From NCBI GenBank assembly GCA_963281255.1, contig OY725505.1, positions 2,914,001-2,978,000 on the forward strand: a stretch of DNA of 64,000 bases. Reading direction: 5' to 3'. The translations under genes and the position numbers were made by a program. Source of the DNA: Aphrocallistes beatrix. Taxonomy: Eukaryota > Porifera > Hexactinellida > Sceptrulophora > Aphrocallistidae. Positions 30,957-42,500 of the stretch are shown piece after piece. Every line of letters starts with the position of its first letter. The first letter of the stretch is position 1. Under the pieces are notes generated by a model. It was given only the letters and a program-made list of their open reading frames with translations. It was not told where the DNA came from and did not search any database.

Positions 30957-31144
30957 CAGTCGACTCCGCTTAATAGGGTCACATCGGTCAAAGGACATTT
31001 TTCCCTGATTAAGCGGAGAACCTTATTAACCGAAAATATTTTGTATTAGCTTATATGTGTGAGAGCTATTCCGGTACTGCCAAAAGTGGCCTGATTAAGC
31101 GGTTGTCCCGATTAAACATTGGCTCTATTAAGCAGAGTCGACTG
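30957..31144. repeat. Palindromic MITE, family T1
   Basis: Complete copy with TA flanks, ending AAGCAGAGTCGACTG. Confidence 0.88.
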
Positions 31145-31727
31145 TAATACATGATACGTTCTCTAGAAACTTCAGTGTATCGCCCATAAAATTAAAATAT
31201 GGATTCTAAAAACAAACCAACATCCATAGAAAAGTATTCCTAAGTGATCGCTGTAAAGTAATCCCTATCTCAAATTGTTGATCGAACAGTTTTCAGGAAA
31301 AATTGGAACCGTACAGACATAACACAAAAAGTACACTTAAAAGTTAGATATATTCTACAAAGGGGCATTTCTAATAACAGCAGACATTTCTAATAACAGC
31401 AGACATTTCTAATACTGGACAAAAAGTCATAAACAAAAAAATAAACTTTAAAGTGGGAGTATCAACCATTACCTCATTTTAATTTAAAAAAACCCCGAAA
31501 ATGGAATCACAAACAACATGTGTGGATCATGAGTAGAGGAGTGAACAATAATAAACGAGAGCTTCTTAGAAAAGTATACAACAATGATACTTTCAGTTTA
31601 AGATTCATTAGAAATGAAATAAGGTAATCGATATAGTAAATTGAAAGTAGGTCAGCACTATAGACAGATCAAGATATAAATACTCCAGGGATTTGAATTC
31701 CAAAACAAACATTCTCTACTTTTAAAG

Positions 31728-31829
31728 ATGACATCTGAAAGGAAGAAAATTCTCAAGAGAGGATTCGCAAAAATTATCGATGAAGAAAGAAATTATATCT
31801 CCATTGGGAATGTGAAGTTAGGAAGAAAG
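31728..31829 (+). CDS. Gene E exon 1
   Basis: 34 codons from ATG in the context TTTTAAAGATGAC, donor GTGCGT, phase 0. Confidence 0.8.
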
Positions 31830-34800
31830 GTGCGTTAAACTAACTTAAATATTACATTTAAGGGTCTTATCAACGATACAAACTCTGTGAAAAAAGAAGA
31901 AACGAGTAAAAATTGAGGGTTTGAATGACAATATATTAATTTTTTCGAGGGAGCATTATCTTCATAAAAAAAGTTATATTATTTTAAAGAATTGTTTCCT
32001 ACTAATATTAATTTAGATTTCTATAAATAAAATCAAGATACAAGTACAATCGACTCCGCTTAATAGGGTCACTGTTTAATCGGGTCAACCGCTTAATCGG
32101 GACACTTTTGTCAGGACCAGAATAGCTCTCACACATAGAAGCTAATACGAAATATTTTTGGTTAATAGGGTTTCCGTTTAATCGGGCCAAAATGTCCTCT
32201 GACCGATGTGACCCTATTAAGCGGAGTCGACTGTAGTAACAAACCGAATTTGGTTTATCTAGATAATAGTAAATAACAAATTTCAAATTATGTTTTAAAA
32301 TAATGAGTAGATCTAATAAAGTTTAAGCGCAACTAAATAAGTAAAATTTGAAAGTCTAAAACAAGAAATCGAAAAGTAGTCATAGAGCATGGCACATATG
32401 GAATGAACATGTTCCAACACAACGAATGATAACAACGAATAGCGTATTTTTTTGAAATGTATTACTGATAACGTTTGAAAAGTTACTTTTGTAGAATAAG
32501 CAGAGTTATGCAATATAAGGGACGCCGAAATACGACTGTATCAAAAATATCCACAAACAATGTTAGCTTGTAATTTTTTTGCTTTAAGAATAATTGCAAC
32601 ATCTAACCAAGCAATATGCATAATATTTTTATGCACCAGTAATCATCTGATCACGTAAATAATGAAACAAATCACAAAACGTAAACAAAAATATTCATGG
32701 ACTTAGTTAACAACGAGACTTATTTGGAAATGTGTACTTCTAGCATCAAATTGGAGTATGAACAACTCTAATTATCAGTATTTTAATGCGATATGACGAT
32801 ATGCTAATCAGAATACACAGCTAATCTTCTTACTTGTGCAAGTAAGTTGAAATAGCTAAGCTTAACAAAGTTTATTAATTACAGTCATTATTAAAATGAA
32901 TTAATTCTCAGTAAATTAGTCAGGTTTTGTGAAAGTAAACAAATTAGCATGAGCCATGCTGTGCTGCTGAGTTTAATTGAAATGAGTAGAAACAGGGCAA
33001 TACTGATAAAGTTTATTGAAAGTAGGAATAACACTGAAACTGAGTTGCAAGTAGTATCAGGAGGTGAGAGAATAGACATTAGTAATGCGGAGAAAGCATT
33101 TTAGTTTAGTTGGAGGGAAATGTAAGTGTGTTTTGATCTGAGAAATATTGTGATATCATTGAGTTCGTGTCAATCATTATTACTAAATTTGGACATATCA
33201 ATATACAGTCAGGGTCGCTTAATATGAACATTCGTTTATTATGAACTAACCTCCTGGTCCCAATTCCTTTTTTTAGATAGGATTTGTATTAAACCAAGTT
33301 CGCTTAATGTGAAGATCTCTATTATGAACAATTTTATGGTCCCCTGGTGGTTCACAATAAGCGACCCTGACTATAGTACTATTATATCTATCCTTGCGTG
33401 TATTACTCAATGCTCGACAAAATCAAAATATGTTGTAAAAATGTGGTTAAATACCTGGGGTCATTTCTATTTATAGCAAAGACCCCTTACTTCTAAGGTT
33501 TCCCCGCCCAAAATGACTTAATCAGAAATGAGTTAGCAAAAATCTAGCGCCTTTTAATATATAAATAGTCACCCTTCTGGATTGATTAAGAGTCACCAAA
33601 AAACCATCAGATATGTCGAGTACTGGCGTTAGTGCTAAGCTGGTACCACTACAAACTCGAGGAAAAATTATTGCCGAGTTGTAACATATGCTCAAAATCC
33701 CTCGACACAAAACATAATACTCAAACTGATTTATATAGAATAGCTCAGTTGTATGAGGTAACTTCAATTGCATAGGACAATGTGGCTACTTCGAGATAAG
33801 ATGGTAATGAGAATCTACACTAGAAATGTATAAATTATCTTATGAGGAGCATGTGTTGAATAAATTTGTATTTATGTTAATTCTACAAATTCTTGGTAAA
33901 AGTGCGAAGTTAATGAAGTGAGCAATAGGATAGCGTTGTATGCGATCAGACGAATAGTTAGAATCTAATTTTATGAGTTCAACAAAATAATGTGGTTGTT
34001 ACTTATTAGATTTGACTCTATTGTGGTTTCTAAGGAAACTATATCAAAGTACGTACTTTACCACTTTTTTTTAGACTCTGTATTTGTATTAACAAACTTT
34101 TACAAATGTGAATAAAATTCTAATGTAATTTCTGAAAGATTAAGGGGGATTTCTAGCTAGCTACTAGTAGGTTGTGACATCTTTACTGTATGTGTTAACA
34201 ATTATTTATTACATAGAGCAAATGGGTGATGAAGTATGTGATACTAAGCAAGGACGCAAATGGAATTCCTAGCCTGATTATCTACGAGTCACAGTCTGAT
34301 GCGGAGAACCACCAACCCAAGAGAATAATCCTTATCCGCGAAAATACCGAAGCGAGACAGACTCAGCCGATTGATGGAGAGAACTTCTGCCTTTTGATCA
34401 TCAACAATTCTAAAGACTCAATAATATTCGCTTGTAACTTCTACGGAGAAATAATCGATTGGCAAACATACATCAACGAGGCAGTGAAGGATATCAAGGC
34501 AACTCGAGAGAGGAGGAAAAAATTGCCTCCAATACCACTACCAGCTCGATCAACTGAGCGCGAGAAAAAGGATGACTCCAATTATATGATGCCAGAAGGG
34601 CATACTAATCCGGAACCGAAAGGATCGAACAAATATGATACTGAAGATAATGAAATCTACGGCGGTTAGTTGGATTGTATATTAATTTAATAAAATATAT
34701 TAAAGGGAAGGGTTCTTGGGATATTCGAAATAGTTTGGCATAAAAGAATAAAAAACTAGGAATGCTGAAGTGAAAAGATCGTACAAATAACTAGAAGTAG

Positions 34801-36724
34801 TTGTTTCGATAAAAATGAGTCTGAAACCGCCTAATTATTTTTTTCCGGATAATCCCAGATCTCCATTTTTGCAGATTTTAAAAAAATTATTCATTTCCTC
34901 CAAAGACCAAAATACTTTAGGATACATACATAAACTTAAAATTATAATTTTTTCAATTTTGTAGGGAGCAACATGTACACGGTTGAAGTTCAGGAGAACG
35001 AAAGCTCAAATAGACTGAATTTGCATGGGAATTACACTCTCAAGTTATATGACGATGGATTCCAGCTTTTGGATAAAGTAACGGAAAATGTCCTCTACTC
35101 GTGGCCAGTAGCAGTATTGAGGAGGTATGGATCTTCTAATAGCAAATTCTCATTTGAGAGCGGAAGAAGAAGTCAGACAGGTGTTGGAAACTTTATCTTC
35201 TTGACACCTTTTTGCAAACGCATCAACCAATCGGTCTACAACATGACTCAACACGCAAAATCTCTAAGCAGTTTAGATTTGAAAGTTGATTCAGGTGAGC
35301 AGACAGATAGCCGAGAAAAAGCTCAAAGATTGGACAGCAGAGAGTACACTAACAGCCCTGAGTTACCGTATGACGATCCCAAAAGGAGGAAAGAACCATC
35401 TTTTGAGTCAAATAATTACTCAATGGAAGCACCCCCAAAAGCTAAAGCCCACTCAACCTCTCTTAGTGAACCGATATCGGAAGAGGGAGTACATCTCCAC
35501 CACCAAGGGATAGCTTATGACAGATCTCGCAGTCCGTTATCTCCTCTGTCCAGCATGCACTATCAGAACAGGACACAGAGTGACTTGGCTAGTGATCGAT
35601 TCGCTGAGAAATCTAATCTGAGGCAGAGAGATCAGCCTGGTCATGGAGATTTCGTAATGAGGGGATCTCTAGAGGCACCTCAGGATCTGAATCATGGGAG
35701 ACTTTCCCCCAGTTTCGTGTCGCCAACGCCGAGTCCGAATATGCCTTTGGAAATAAATAGTGATGACGAAGAAAATTATAAAGGGCAGCCGATAATAAAG
35801 TCACAGTTTGGGGATATAAATACCACCGCTTTTGGGTTGAATCTTGAACCAAACAGCACGGATCAAAACCAAGACTACATCAACGTGAAGGGACCGACAC
35901 GAATTGATTCAGGGCCACAGTATGGCTCTACTGAGAAACAGGATCACGTATTCGAACAGAAAAACGATAATATTCCGCAATACAACCGTTGGAGAAGCGA
36001 ATCAGACCCGAAACATTCACAACCTTTTCAGGTATGCGAAACTAGAGGACAGCAAGGAACTTATGTGAACGTGCAACCACCAAACGCGGATCCAACTCCG
36101 AGATTCGAAGCAGCTGTGTACAAGGATACTCAAGAGGGGCCTAGGTATTCTAATCAACAGCTGATGCAGCAGCAAATGTTAGGAGCTTCTTTTCCTCAAC
36201 AAAGACCTTATCTCCAACCTCAAATGTTTCCAGTTCCGGAACAGTCGATTGAGACTCCAATTTCTGGGTACTACAATCTCCCCCAGTCAATGAGTGCGTT
36301 GAACATAAACGAGTTGACCCAGAGGAGACCGGTTGCCCAAGATCCACAACTCAATTCTCGCGCTGGAGAAATAATGAGACATCAACCGCAGAATATACAT
36401 TTAGAAAAACAGAGACAGTTCATGAGCATACAGCAGAGTTCTAGCTATCCACAAGTAACTGTAAAAAATCCCATACAGCAACAAGACCAACATGAATACC
36501 CAGAAACACGCCAGATGGTTCTGAATCCATACAACTATCAAGGAACGCCGCAACAGCTCCCTGCACACTCACAGGCTAACAACCCGCATGGATATACGGT
36601 ATCCGGTCCGACCTTAACAGTTAACTCCATCATGCAACCAACCAACGTACCAGGAATGTTCTCCAATAGCGCGCCGAGTACAATGAAACATCCACAACCC
36701 GAATACCGTCGTCCTGACCAATAG
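31728..36724 (+). CDS. Adaptor gene E: DOK-like protein, PH + one PTB + long Q/P-rich tail
   Basis: Three exons, 31728-31829, 34217-34664 and 34965-36724, join in phases 0 and 1 to 769 residues. PH: ILKRGFAKIIDEERNYISIG, SKWVMKYVILSKDANG, helix EIIDWQTYINEAV. One IRS-type PTB: YSWPVAVLRRYGSSNSKFSF and SGRRSQTGVGNFIFLT. The rest, about 450 residues in one uninterrupted exon, is low-complexity, rich in Gln, Pro, Ser and Asn, without a fold I recognise. It carries several YxN motifs suited to GRB2-type SH2 domains: DYINV, TYVNV, RYSNQ and GYYNL. This is the layout of a classical DOK protein with an extended docking tail. Its exon 1 and PH exon are closest to gene B. Inferred role: membrane-recruited scaffold phosphorylated by tyrosine kinases. 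Confidence 0.85.
32047..32233. repeat. Palindromic MITE, family T1
   Basis: Starts CAATCGACTCCGCTTAATAG after TA and ends GCGGAGTCGACTG before TA. Gene E intron 1. Confidence 0.88.
33206..33371. repeat. Palindromic MITE, family T4
   Basis: CAGTCAGGGTCGCTTAATAT to ATAAGCGACCCTGAC, TA flanks. Gene E intron 1. Other copies lie at 41575-41744 and as a fragment near 48062-48085. Confidence 0.85.
34217..34664 (+). CDS. Gene E exon 2 (PH domain body)
   Basis: Acceptor TACATAG, starts AGC AAA TGG, donor GTTAGT, phase 0 in and 1 out. Ends EDNEIYG. The DNA is close to gene B exon 2. Confidence 0.85.
34965..36724 (+). CDS. Gene E exon 3 (PTB and docking tail)
   Basis: Acceptor TTTGTAG, phase 1 in. 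The PTB occupies the first 100 or so residues, followed by the long Q/P-rich tail ending EYRRPDQ. Confidence 0.88.
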
Positions 36725-36912
36725 ACGCGTAACAACATTCTTGCATGTTTCTTTAGGATAAGTTAACCTAATTAGGAAGTTAGTTTGTTAAACAGCGTAA
36801 ATGCGGCAAATAAAGCGCAATGCATGACAAACATATCTTTGCTAGTTGTACGTATATGTTATATTGCTGACTGCTTGATTACTGTGTTGTTGTTTGTTTG
36901 TTTGTTTGTTTT

Positions 36913-36918
36913 AATAAA
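36913..36918 (+). promoter_or_regulatory. Candidate polyadenylation signal of gene E
   Basis: AATAAA 188 bases after the stop of gene E, following a (TTTG)n run. Confidence 0.6.
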
Positions 36919-37784
36919 GAATGGTCATAAACATGTGATGTTCTGTTTACAATAATATACTATATACTGTGTAGTCATAAAGTAAACATTCTCAAATGTA
37001 TCCAAACCAAAAGTGCATCTATTTTAGGTTCTGATAAAATAGCTGTTAATTTTTAATATATAAAATTAGAATAGTCAAAAAGGTGCCCAATGGAAACAGA
37101 TTCTAAAAAATACAAATGAAATTGAAACCATTCTAATATTAGTATAATTCATCCATATTTAAATAAGCATACCTCAGATAAATTTAGATATTGCCAACCT
37201 ACCTGAAAGTAACAAGATTCCATAGACAAAACCAAAAAATTGAATAGTTTCAGAGATACATACATAAATCAATGTTAGCATAGTTATATGGATTTGTGAA
37301 TATTCGGATTTGAAGTGAAAGTTTTTGGTATATATTAGCTCCCATTACTACTCGAGAATTCTAGGAACTGTTTTATCATAAATAGATATTTAGCTGAAAA
37401 TACAAATGATCAGACATTTAGAATCTCATTATTCAACAATGTGCTTTGGTGATTGAATTAGGGTTTCGTTCATAGTATAAGCAATGAGCTTTGCAATACA
37501 ATTATTTTGTGAAAAGTAACTAATCTAAAATGCAAAAAAATAAAATTAACAAAGTCTTACAAACCATCCATGATCATGATTCTGTAGGATCTGAATTGTA
37601 TTTAGAAATAACATTCACTCACAGCTAAAGATTGTCCATAAGAACTAGTAGATTGAAATGTGAGCTGCTCTCTTCCTCTAAACACCTAATGATGCCAAGG
37701 GTTCCCATAGTTCGCAGCCACTGCTCACACATTGAAGTGTGAAAATGTGGCATTGCATAATACAACGGAGTGACGATGAGGCAA

Positions 37785-37886
37785 ATATATATATATATAT
37801 ATATATATATACAAGCGCGCTTCGCTTACTTGCGCTGCGCGGCTTGCGGACACTGCGTGTCCGCAGAGTCGCCATGCGGGCGCCTG
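37785..37886. repeat. (AT)n run plus family F GC-rich end
   Basis: TATA repeat followed by CAAGCGCGCTTCGCTTACTT and GACACTGCGTGTCCGCAGAG. Confidence 0.8.
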
Positions 37887-38325
37887 GAGTCACTCAATCT
37901 AACATATTTTGGAATTTTTTCCTTTATATAAATATTGTAAGCAATGTCGACGAATAATTTCTCAGATCCGAAAATATAATATTCGAAATCTACAGCACTA
38001 AAAACCCCATGTCAACCGTTGGAAGCAAGTTTCTAGCCTATTTTTGAGATTTGTTTACTTTATGTATCTAATGTAAACAAAAGTAAACAAACAATTTATC
38101 ATATCGATCTGAAAATATGATATTCGAAATCTACACCCCTGAAAACCCCATGTCAACCGTTGGAAGCTGGTCTCTAGCATTATTTTCAAAATTCATCAAA
38201 TGGTGTGAAAATATGTATATAAAGGTGTGAAAATATGCAGATAATCTTTTTTATTGCCATACACTATAATACATTTAAGATATCAAACATAAGTTGTGGC
38301 TTTCAACCATAAGTTGTGGCGTCGT

Positions 38326-38643
38326 GTTTTGCGACATGTCGCGTTTTGCGACATGTCGTGCTTTGCGACATGTCGCGTTTTGCGACATGTCGTGTTTTGC
38401 GACATGTCGTGTTTTGCGACATGTCGCGTTTTGCGACATGTCGTGTTTTGCGACATGTCGCGTTTTGCGACATGTCGTGTTTTGCGACATGTCGTGTTTT
38501 GCGACATGTCGCGTTTTGCGACATGTCGTGTTTTGCGACATGTCGCGTTTTGCGACATGTCGTGTTTTGCGACATGTCGTGTTTTGCGACATGTCGCGTT
38601 TTGCGACATGTCGTGTTTTGCGACATGTCGCGTTTTGCGACAT
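38326..38643. repeat. 17-bp minisatellite with palindromic core
   Basis: About 18 copies of a unit like TTTTGCGACATGTCGTG, varying between CGCG and CGTG at one place. The core CGACATGTCG is self-complementary. Because 17 is not a multiple of 3 and the unit has no stops, several frames stay open on both strands. These are not genes. Confidence 0.95.
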
Positions 38644-38758
38644 GGAATAGCTCTCACACATAGAAGCTAATACAAAATATTTTCGGTTAATAGGGTTTCC
38701 GTTTAATCGAGGTAAAATGTCCTCTGACCGATGTGACTCTATTAAGCGGAGTCGACTG
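38644..38758. repeat. Truncated T1 MITE abutting the minisatellite
   Basis: Only the half from GGAATAGCTCTCACACATAG to GCGGAGTCGACTG remains. The left end is replaced by the minisatellite. Confidence 0.85.
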
Positions 38759-39258
38759 TATATAGTGTACCAGGTCAATATTATAGATTGGAAAAACATT
38801 ACAGAGGAAGGCCAAAGTCTAATAAAAGTATTGTTTTGCAATGTTAAGCCAAGTTCATGGGGAGATGGGGAGTTTGGGATATTTTCCTGGTGTGTAATTT
38901 GGCTGATAAAGTATTGCGTCAACAAACCATTATTTACTATGTGTGGTGGTTTCGAAATTTTTGCAGGGCGTTTTTGCCCGATCAATCTGCCTCTGCATAA
39001 TTTGGAATGAAAGACCTATGCAATAAAATTATCTTGAATGTAAAAAGTAAGAATTGAGTAGGAAGGAATGCTAGGAGTAATATTGGCAGATAAAGTGAGG
39101 AATGTGAAAATAATTATAAGCAATATCGCTAGAAGGAATTAAGAAATACGAAATATAAGCAGACTATGTAAAATAGAAAAGGATGCCACACAATGCGGCT
39201 ATAAGAGCTCTAGAAAGCTGAATAGTCTGGTCTAACAATAAAAAACAAAAAATGAAAC

Positions 39259-39599
39259 CTAAAAGTCCTTATCCCACCCGGTTAAATCCTCAGGGATTTC
39301 TTTCCGATCTATTTGAGGTGGAGGCGGATCGAAGTTAGCAGTGTCCGATTCAGATCTGATATTAGGAATGTACGGAGGACGCTGTTTACGTTTTTCAAGG
39401 CCTGTCCAATCGAATCCTTGGAACCATCGATGCATCCGGATATCCTTGAGACCGTGGCGCTGGTAGCCTAACCGCTCGGCTGGATTGTCCTTACAGAGTT
39501 TGTGGACGAGGTGGTTCGCTGTGCGTGTCACTTTCCGCGGAAATTCGATGCTCTCGATACCACGTAATATCATGTTGTATGTCTTCATGGCGTCATGTG
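39259..39599 (-). CDS. PRKG1: Kinase exon 7 (kinase end and AGC tail)
   Basis: Encodes [38 protein letters not shown] and the tail with [15 protein letters not shown], ending in a stop at 39259-39261. Confidence 0.92.
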
Positions 39600-42500
39600 C
39601 TAAAAATAGAATTACATGTCATATTCCTGATGGATCAGTGGATGGAATCCACAGTCTTTCTGCAAAGGAAAAATGAACTTTATAATTGTGAAAAATTGTG
39701 AAAAACTTAAGAAAACACATCTGGCAAAAAATATAGTAAAAAGGTACGGCTGCTAAGTATTGTCACTAAACAGTCTACTCACAAACAAACAAACAAACAA
39801 ACAAGTAAGCAAGCAAACAAACAAACAAACAAACAAACAAACAAACAAACAAACAAACAAACAAACAAACAAACAAACAAACAAACAAACAAACAAACCA
39901 ACCTTGGAAGGGAGGTGTACCGGTCAACAGCTCGTATATGAGTATGCCCAGAGACCAATAGTCCGCTGAATAGTCATGCCCTCTGTTCAGAATGATCTCA
40001 GGCGCCACATACTCAGGAGTGCCACAAAATGTCCAAGTTTTAGTTCCGCCAAACCCGATATGCTTCGCGAAACCGAAATCGGTCAACTTGACATAACCGT
40101 CCTTATCAAACAGCAAATTCTCAGGCTTGAGATCTCTGTAGATAATCCCTCTGTCGTGCAAATACTGCAGAGCCTCCACCACACAGCCGATAATGAATCG
40201 CGTCATCGTTTCTGGGAAGTAACCGCGGTCTCGAAGAAGTGTCCATACTTCCCCGCCCAGACACACCTCCAGGAGCATGTAGAGGTAGCGAGAGTCTTTG
40301 AATGTGCGGTAGAGTCTAGGGGTGATTCAGAGGAAAATTAGTCCGGAAACTTTCAGTAAAATATGTCTATAATACACTTGGAGTCCATTCTATTTATAGT
40401 AAATATCCCACATTTCCCCCGCCCAAAATGAGTTCGCAGAATCCTTTTGGGTTTCAATTAAATTGACTGAGGATTCTAAGCTTTATTTTTGATTATTTCA
40501 ATACAAGATTATTGGCTTTAAACCATGGATACGTCCTGAAGTAACTTTTATTTTAAGACGTGGGGTCAAAGGTATAAATAGAAATGACTCCACTTCCATT
40601 TTCAATTTCAATTAACTTTCAATTAACTTTCACTTTAAATTCAACATTCCTAGGCAAAGTAGTTATTAAACAGAATTTTGAGATGTTCGGTGCTATTATT
40701 AAATCCAATGCTCACATTTTAAGTGAGTAACTTGGACAACTTTCACTAGGACACTAACAAGACCACCACTCCTGATTTTAACTCATAGTTGGGAGTCGAG
40801 ACACCTCCTTGCTCATGTTAATTCCTACTTTCCACTTCACACACACAAACAAGTATTTAAATCAACTGACTTGCAGATGAAGGGACAGTTGGCTTGGATC
40901 ATGATGTTCTTCTCACTGAAGATATGCTCCTGCTGTCTGGTCTCCACTATCTGGACTTTACTCAGGCACTTCAGCGCATAAGTCTTGCGGTCTCCTTTCA
41001 ATTCTACCAACTCGACACGTCCGAATCCGCCCATCCCTAGTGTCTGGATGAAGTTGAGGTCAGACAGGGTGATGGTGCGTAGTGGCTCCGGAATGTCTAG
41101 GTCCAGCGGTTGGGATCGAGGGGGAGGGTACGTCTTCTCTTTTATTTCAGAGAGATTCCCAATCAATGTTACGAAATAGTCCCTAAAATATTCTAAGATT
41201 GACAGCCATATCTCAGCATAGATTCATTTGTTTTCTTTTACTGTGGAATTCGCTTCTTAGCAATATTGCTCCTTAGCAACCAATCTTCAGGTCCCAGGTG
41301 AAGTTTGTATGTTAATTCTGTTCCCCTATTAGCTACTTCGAGTATTAGCAACCATTTTATGAGCAAAACTCGAGTTGCTAATAAGCGAATTCTACTGTAT
41401 ATAAAACGCATATATAATCCTCATTGACCATCTGATGAAATGATTGGCTACATAGTAAGAGGAGCTCAGGGGTGCAAATGCACTCCTCACTTCTGTGACC
41501 CGATAGTGATGAAAATAAAAAATTGCCTTTTTTTTATATATTTAATATATTCATCAAAGAATTCGAGCAAACTACAGTCAGGGTCGCTTATTGTGAACCA
41601 CCAGGGGACCAAAAAAATTGTTCATAATAGAGATATTACATATTAAGCAAACTTGATTCAATACAAATCCTATCTAAGAAATGAAATTGGGACCAGGAGG
41701 TTAATTCATAATAAACGAATGTTCATAATAATCGACCCTGACTGTATCCTCTTTAGCTTGAAGTATATAGCATTTTTACATTTTGAGTAGATAGCTATTA
41801 TGTATTTTCATAAAATATGAAATGTGTATAAACTGCGTTTACCTATCAAGTGTGAGACAAGAGACGTTCGTGAGAGCTTTGACGTTGGCAGTTCGGACTC
41901 TTTTCTGAACCGTTTCACCCATGAGAGCGATCTCTCCAAAGAACTCTCCCGTCCCCAACGTCCGTATCTCATTTCCTTCATGGTCTACCACCACTCTCCC
42001 CTCGCTGATAATGAAGAAAGTCTCTCCTATAGAACAATACGAATAAAGTAGAAAGGGACGATCGAAATTTGTTCGTATTATCCAGAATTCGCATTAACTA
42101 GAGTGATTTAGATGTGTTTTTATCTGTATAAAATATCTGCTCGCAATTATCCATCTTTGTGTTAACGAGGTTTTACAGTCCATTGAATCGGCATTTTGTG
42201 ATGTACAAAATAAGACCAGGGATAAGTTAAATGGCAGATTACAAAGGCTCTTCAGATCACATAGTTGTTATAACAATGTTATAACACCTGTTATAACATA
42301 TGTTATAACAATGTTATAACAGGTGTTATAACATATGTTATAACACCTGTTATGACACGTGTTATAACACTGTTATAACACCTGTTATAACACTGTTATA
42401 ACACGTGTTATAACACTGTTATAACACTGTTATAACATAAACTCATAAACTATCCACATTATTTCTTTCAAAGTGTGAAAATCGGACTACACATTGAAAT

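Larger units (their letters stand above)
28174..31727. other. Intergenic region between genes D and E, MITE-rich
   Basis: No gene recognised. It holds at least five palindromic MITEs (listed separately) and a short direct repeat of CATTTCTAATAACAGCAGA at 31370-31410. The last hundred bases must contain the start region of gene E, with no certain promoter element. Confidence 0.6.
36919..39258. other. Intergenic region between gene E and the kinase gene
   Basis: No gene recognised. It holds an (AT)n run and family F fragment at 37785-37886, two related segments near 37965-38035 and 38100-38180 (both with AAAACCCCATGTCAACCGTT-like text), a 17-bp minisatellite and a truncated T1 MITE. The two genes converge here. 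Confidence 0.6.

Noticed and set aside
38294..38985. Long open frames on both strands over the 17-bp minisatellite
   Set aside because: A stop-free unit of 17 bases keeps several frames open by arithmetic. The peptides are pure repeats, with no start context or splice support.
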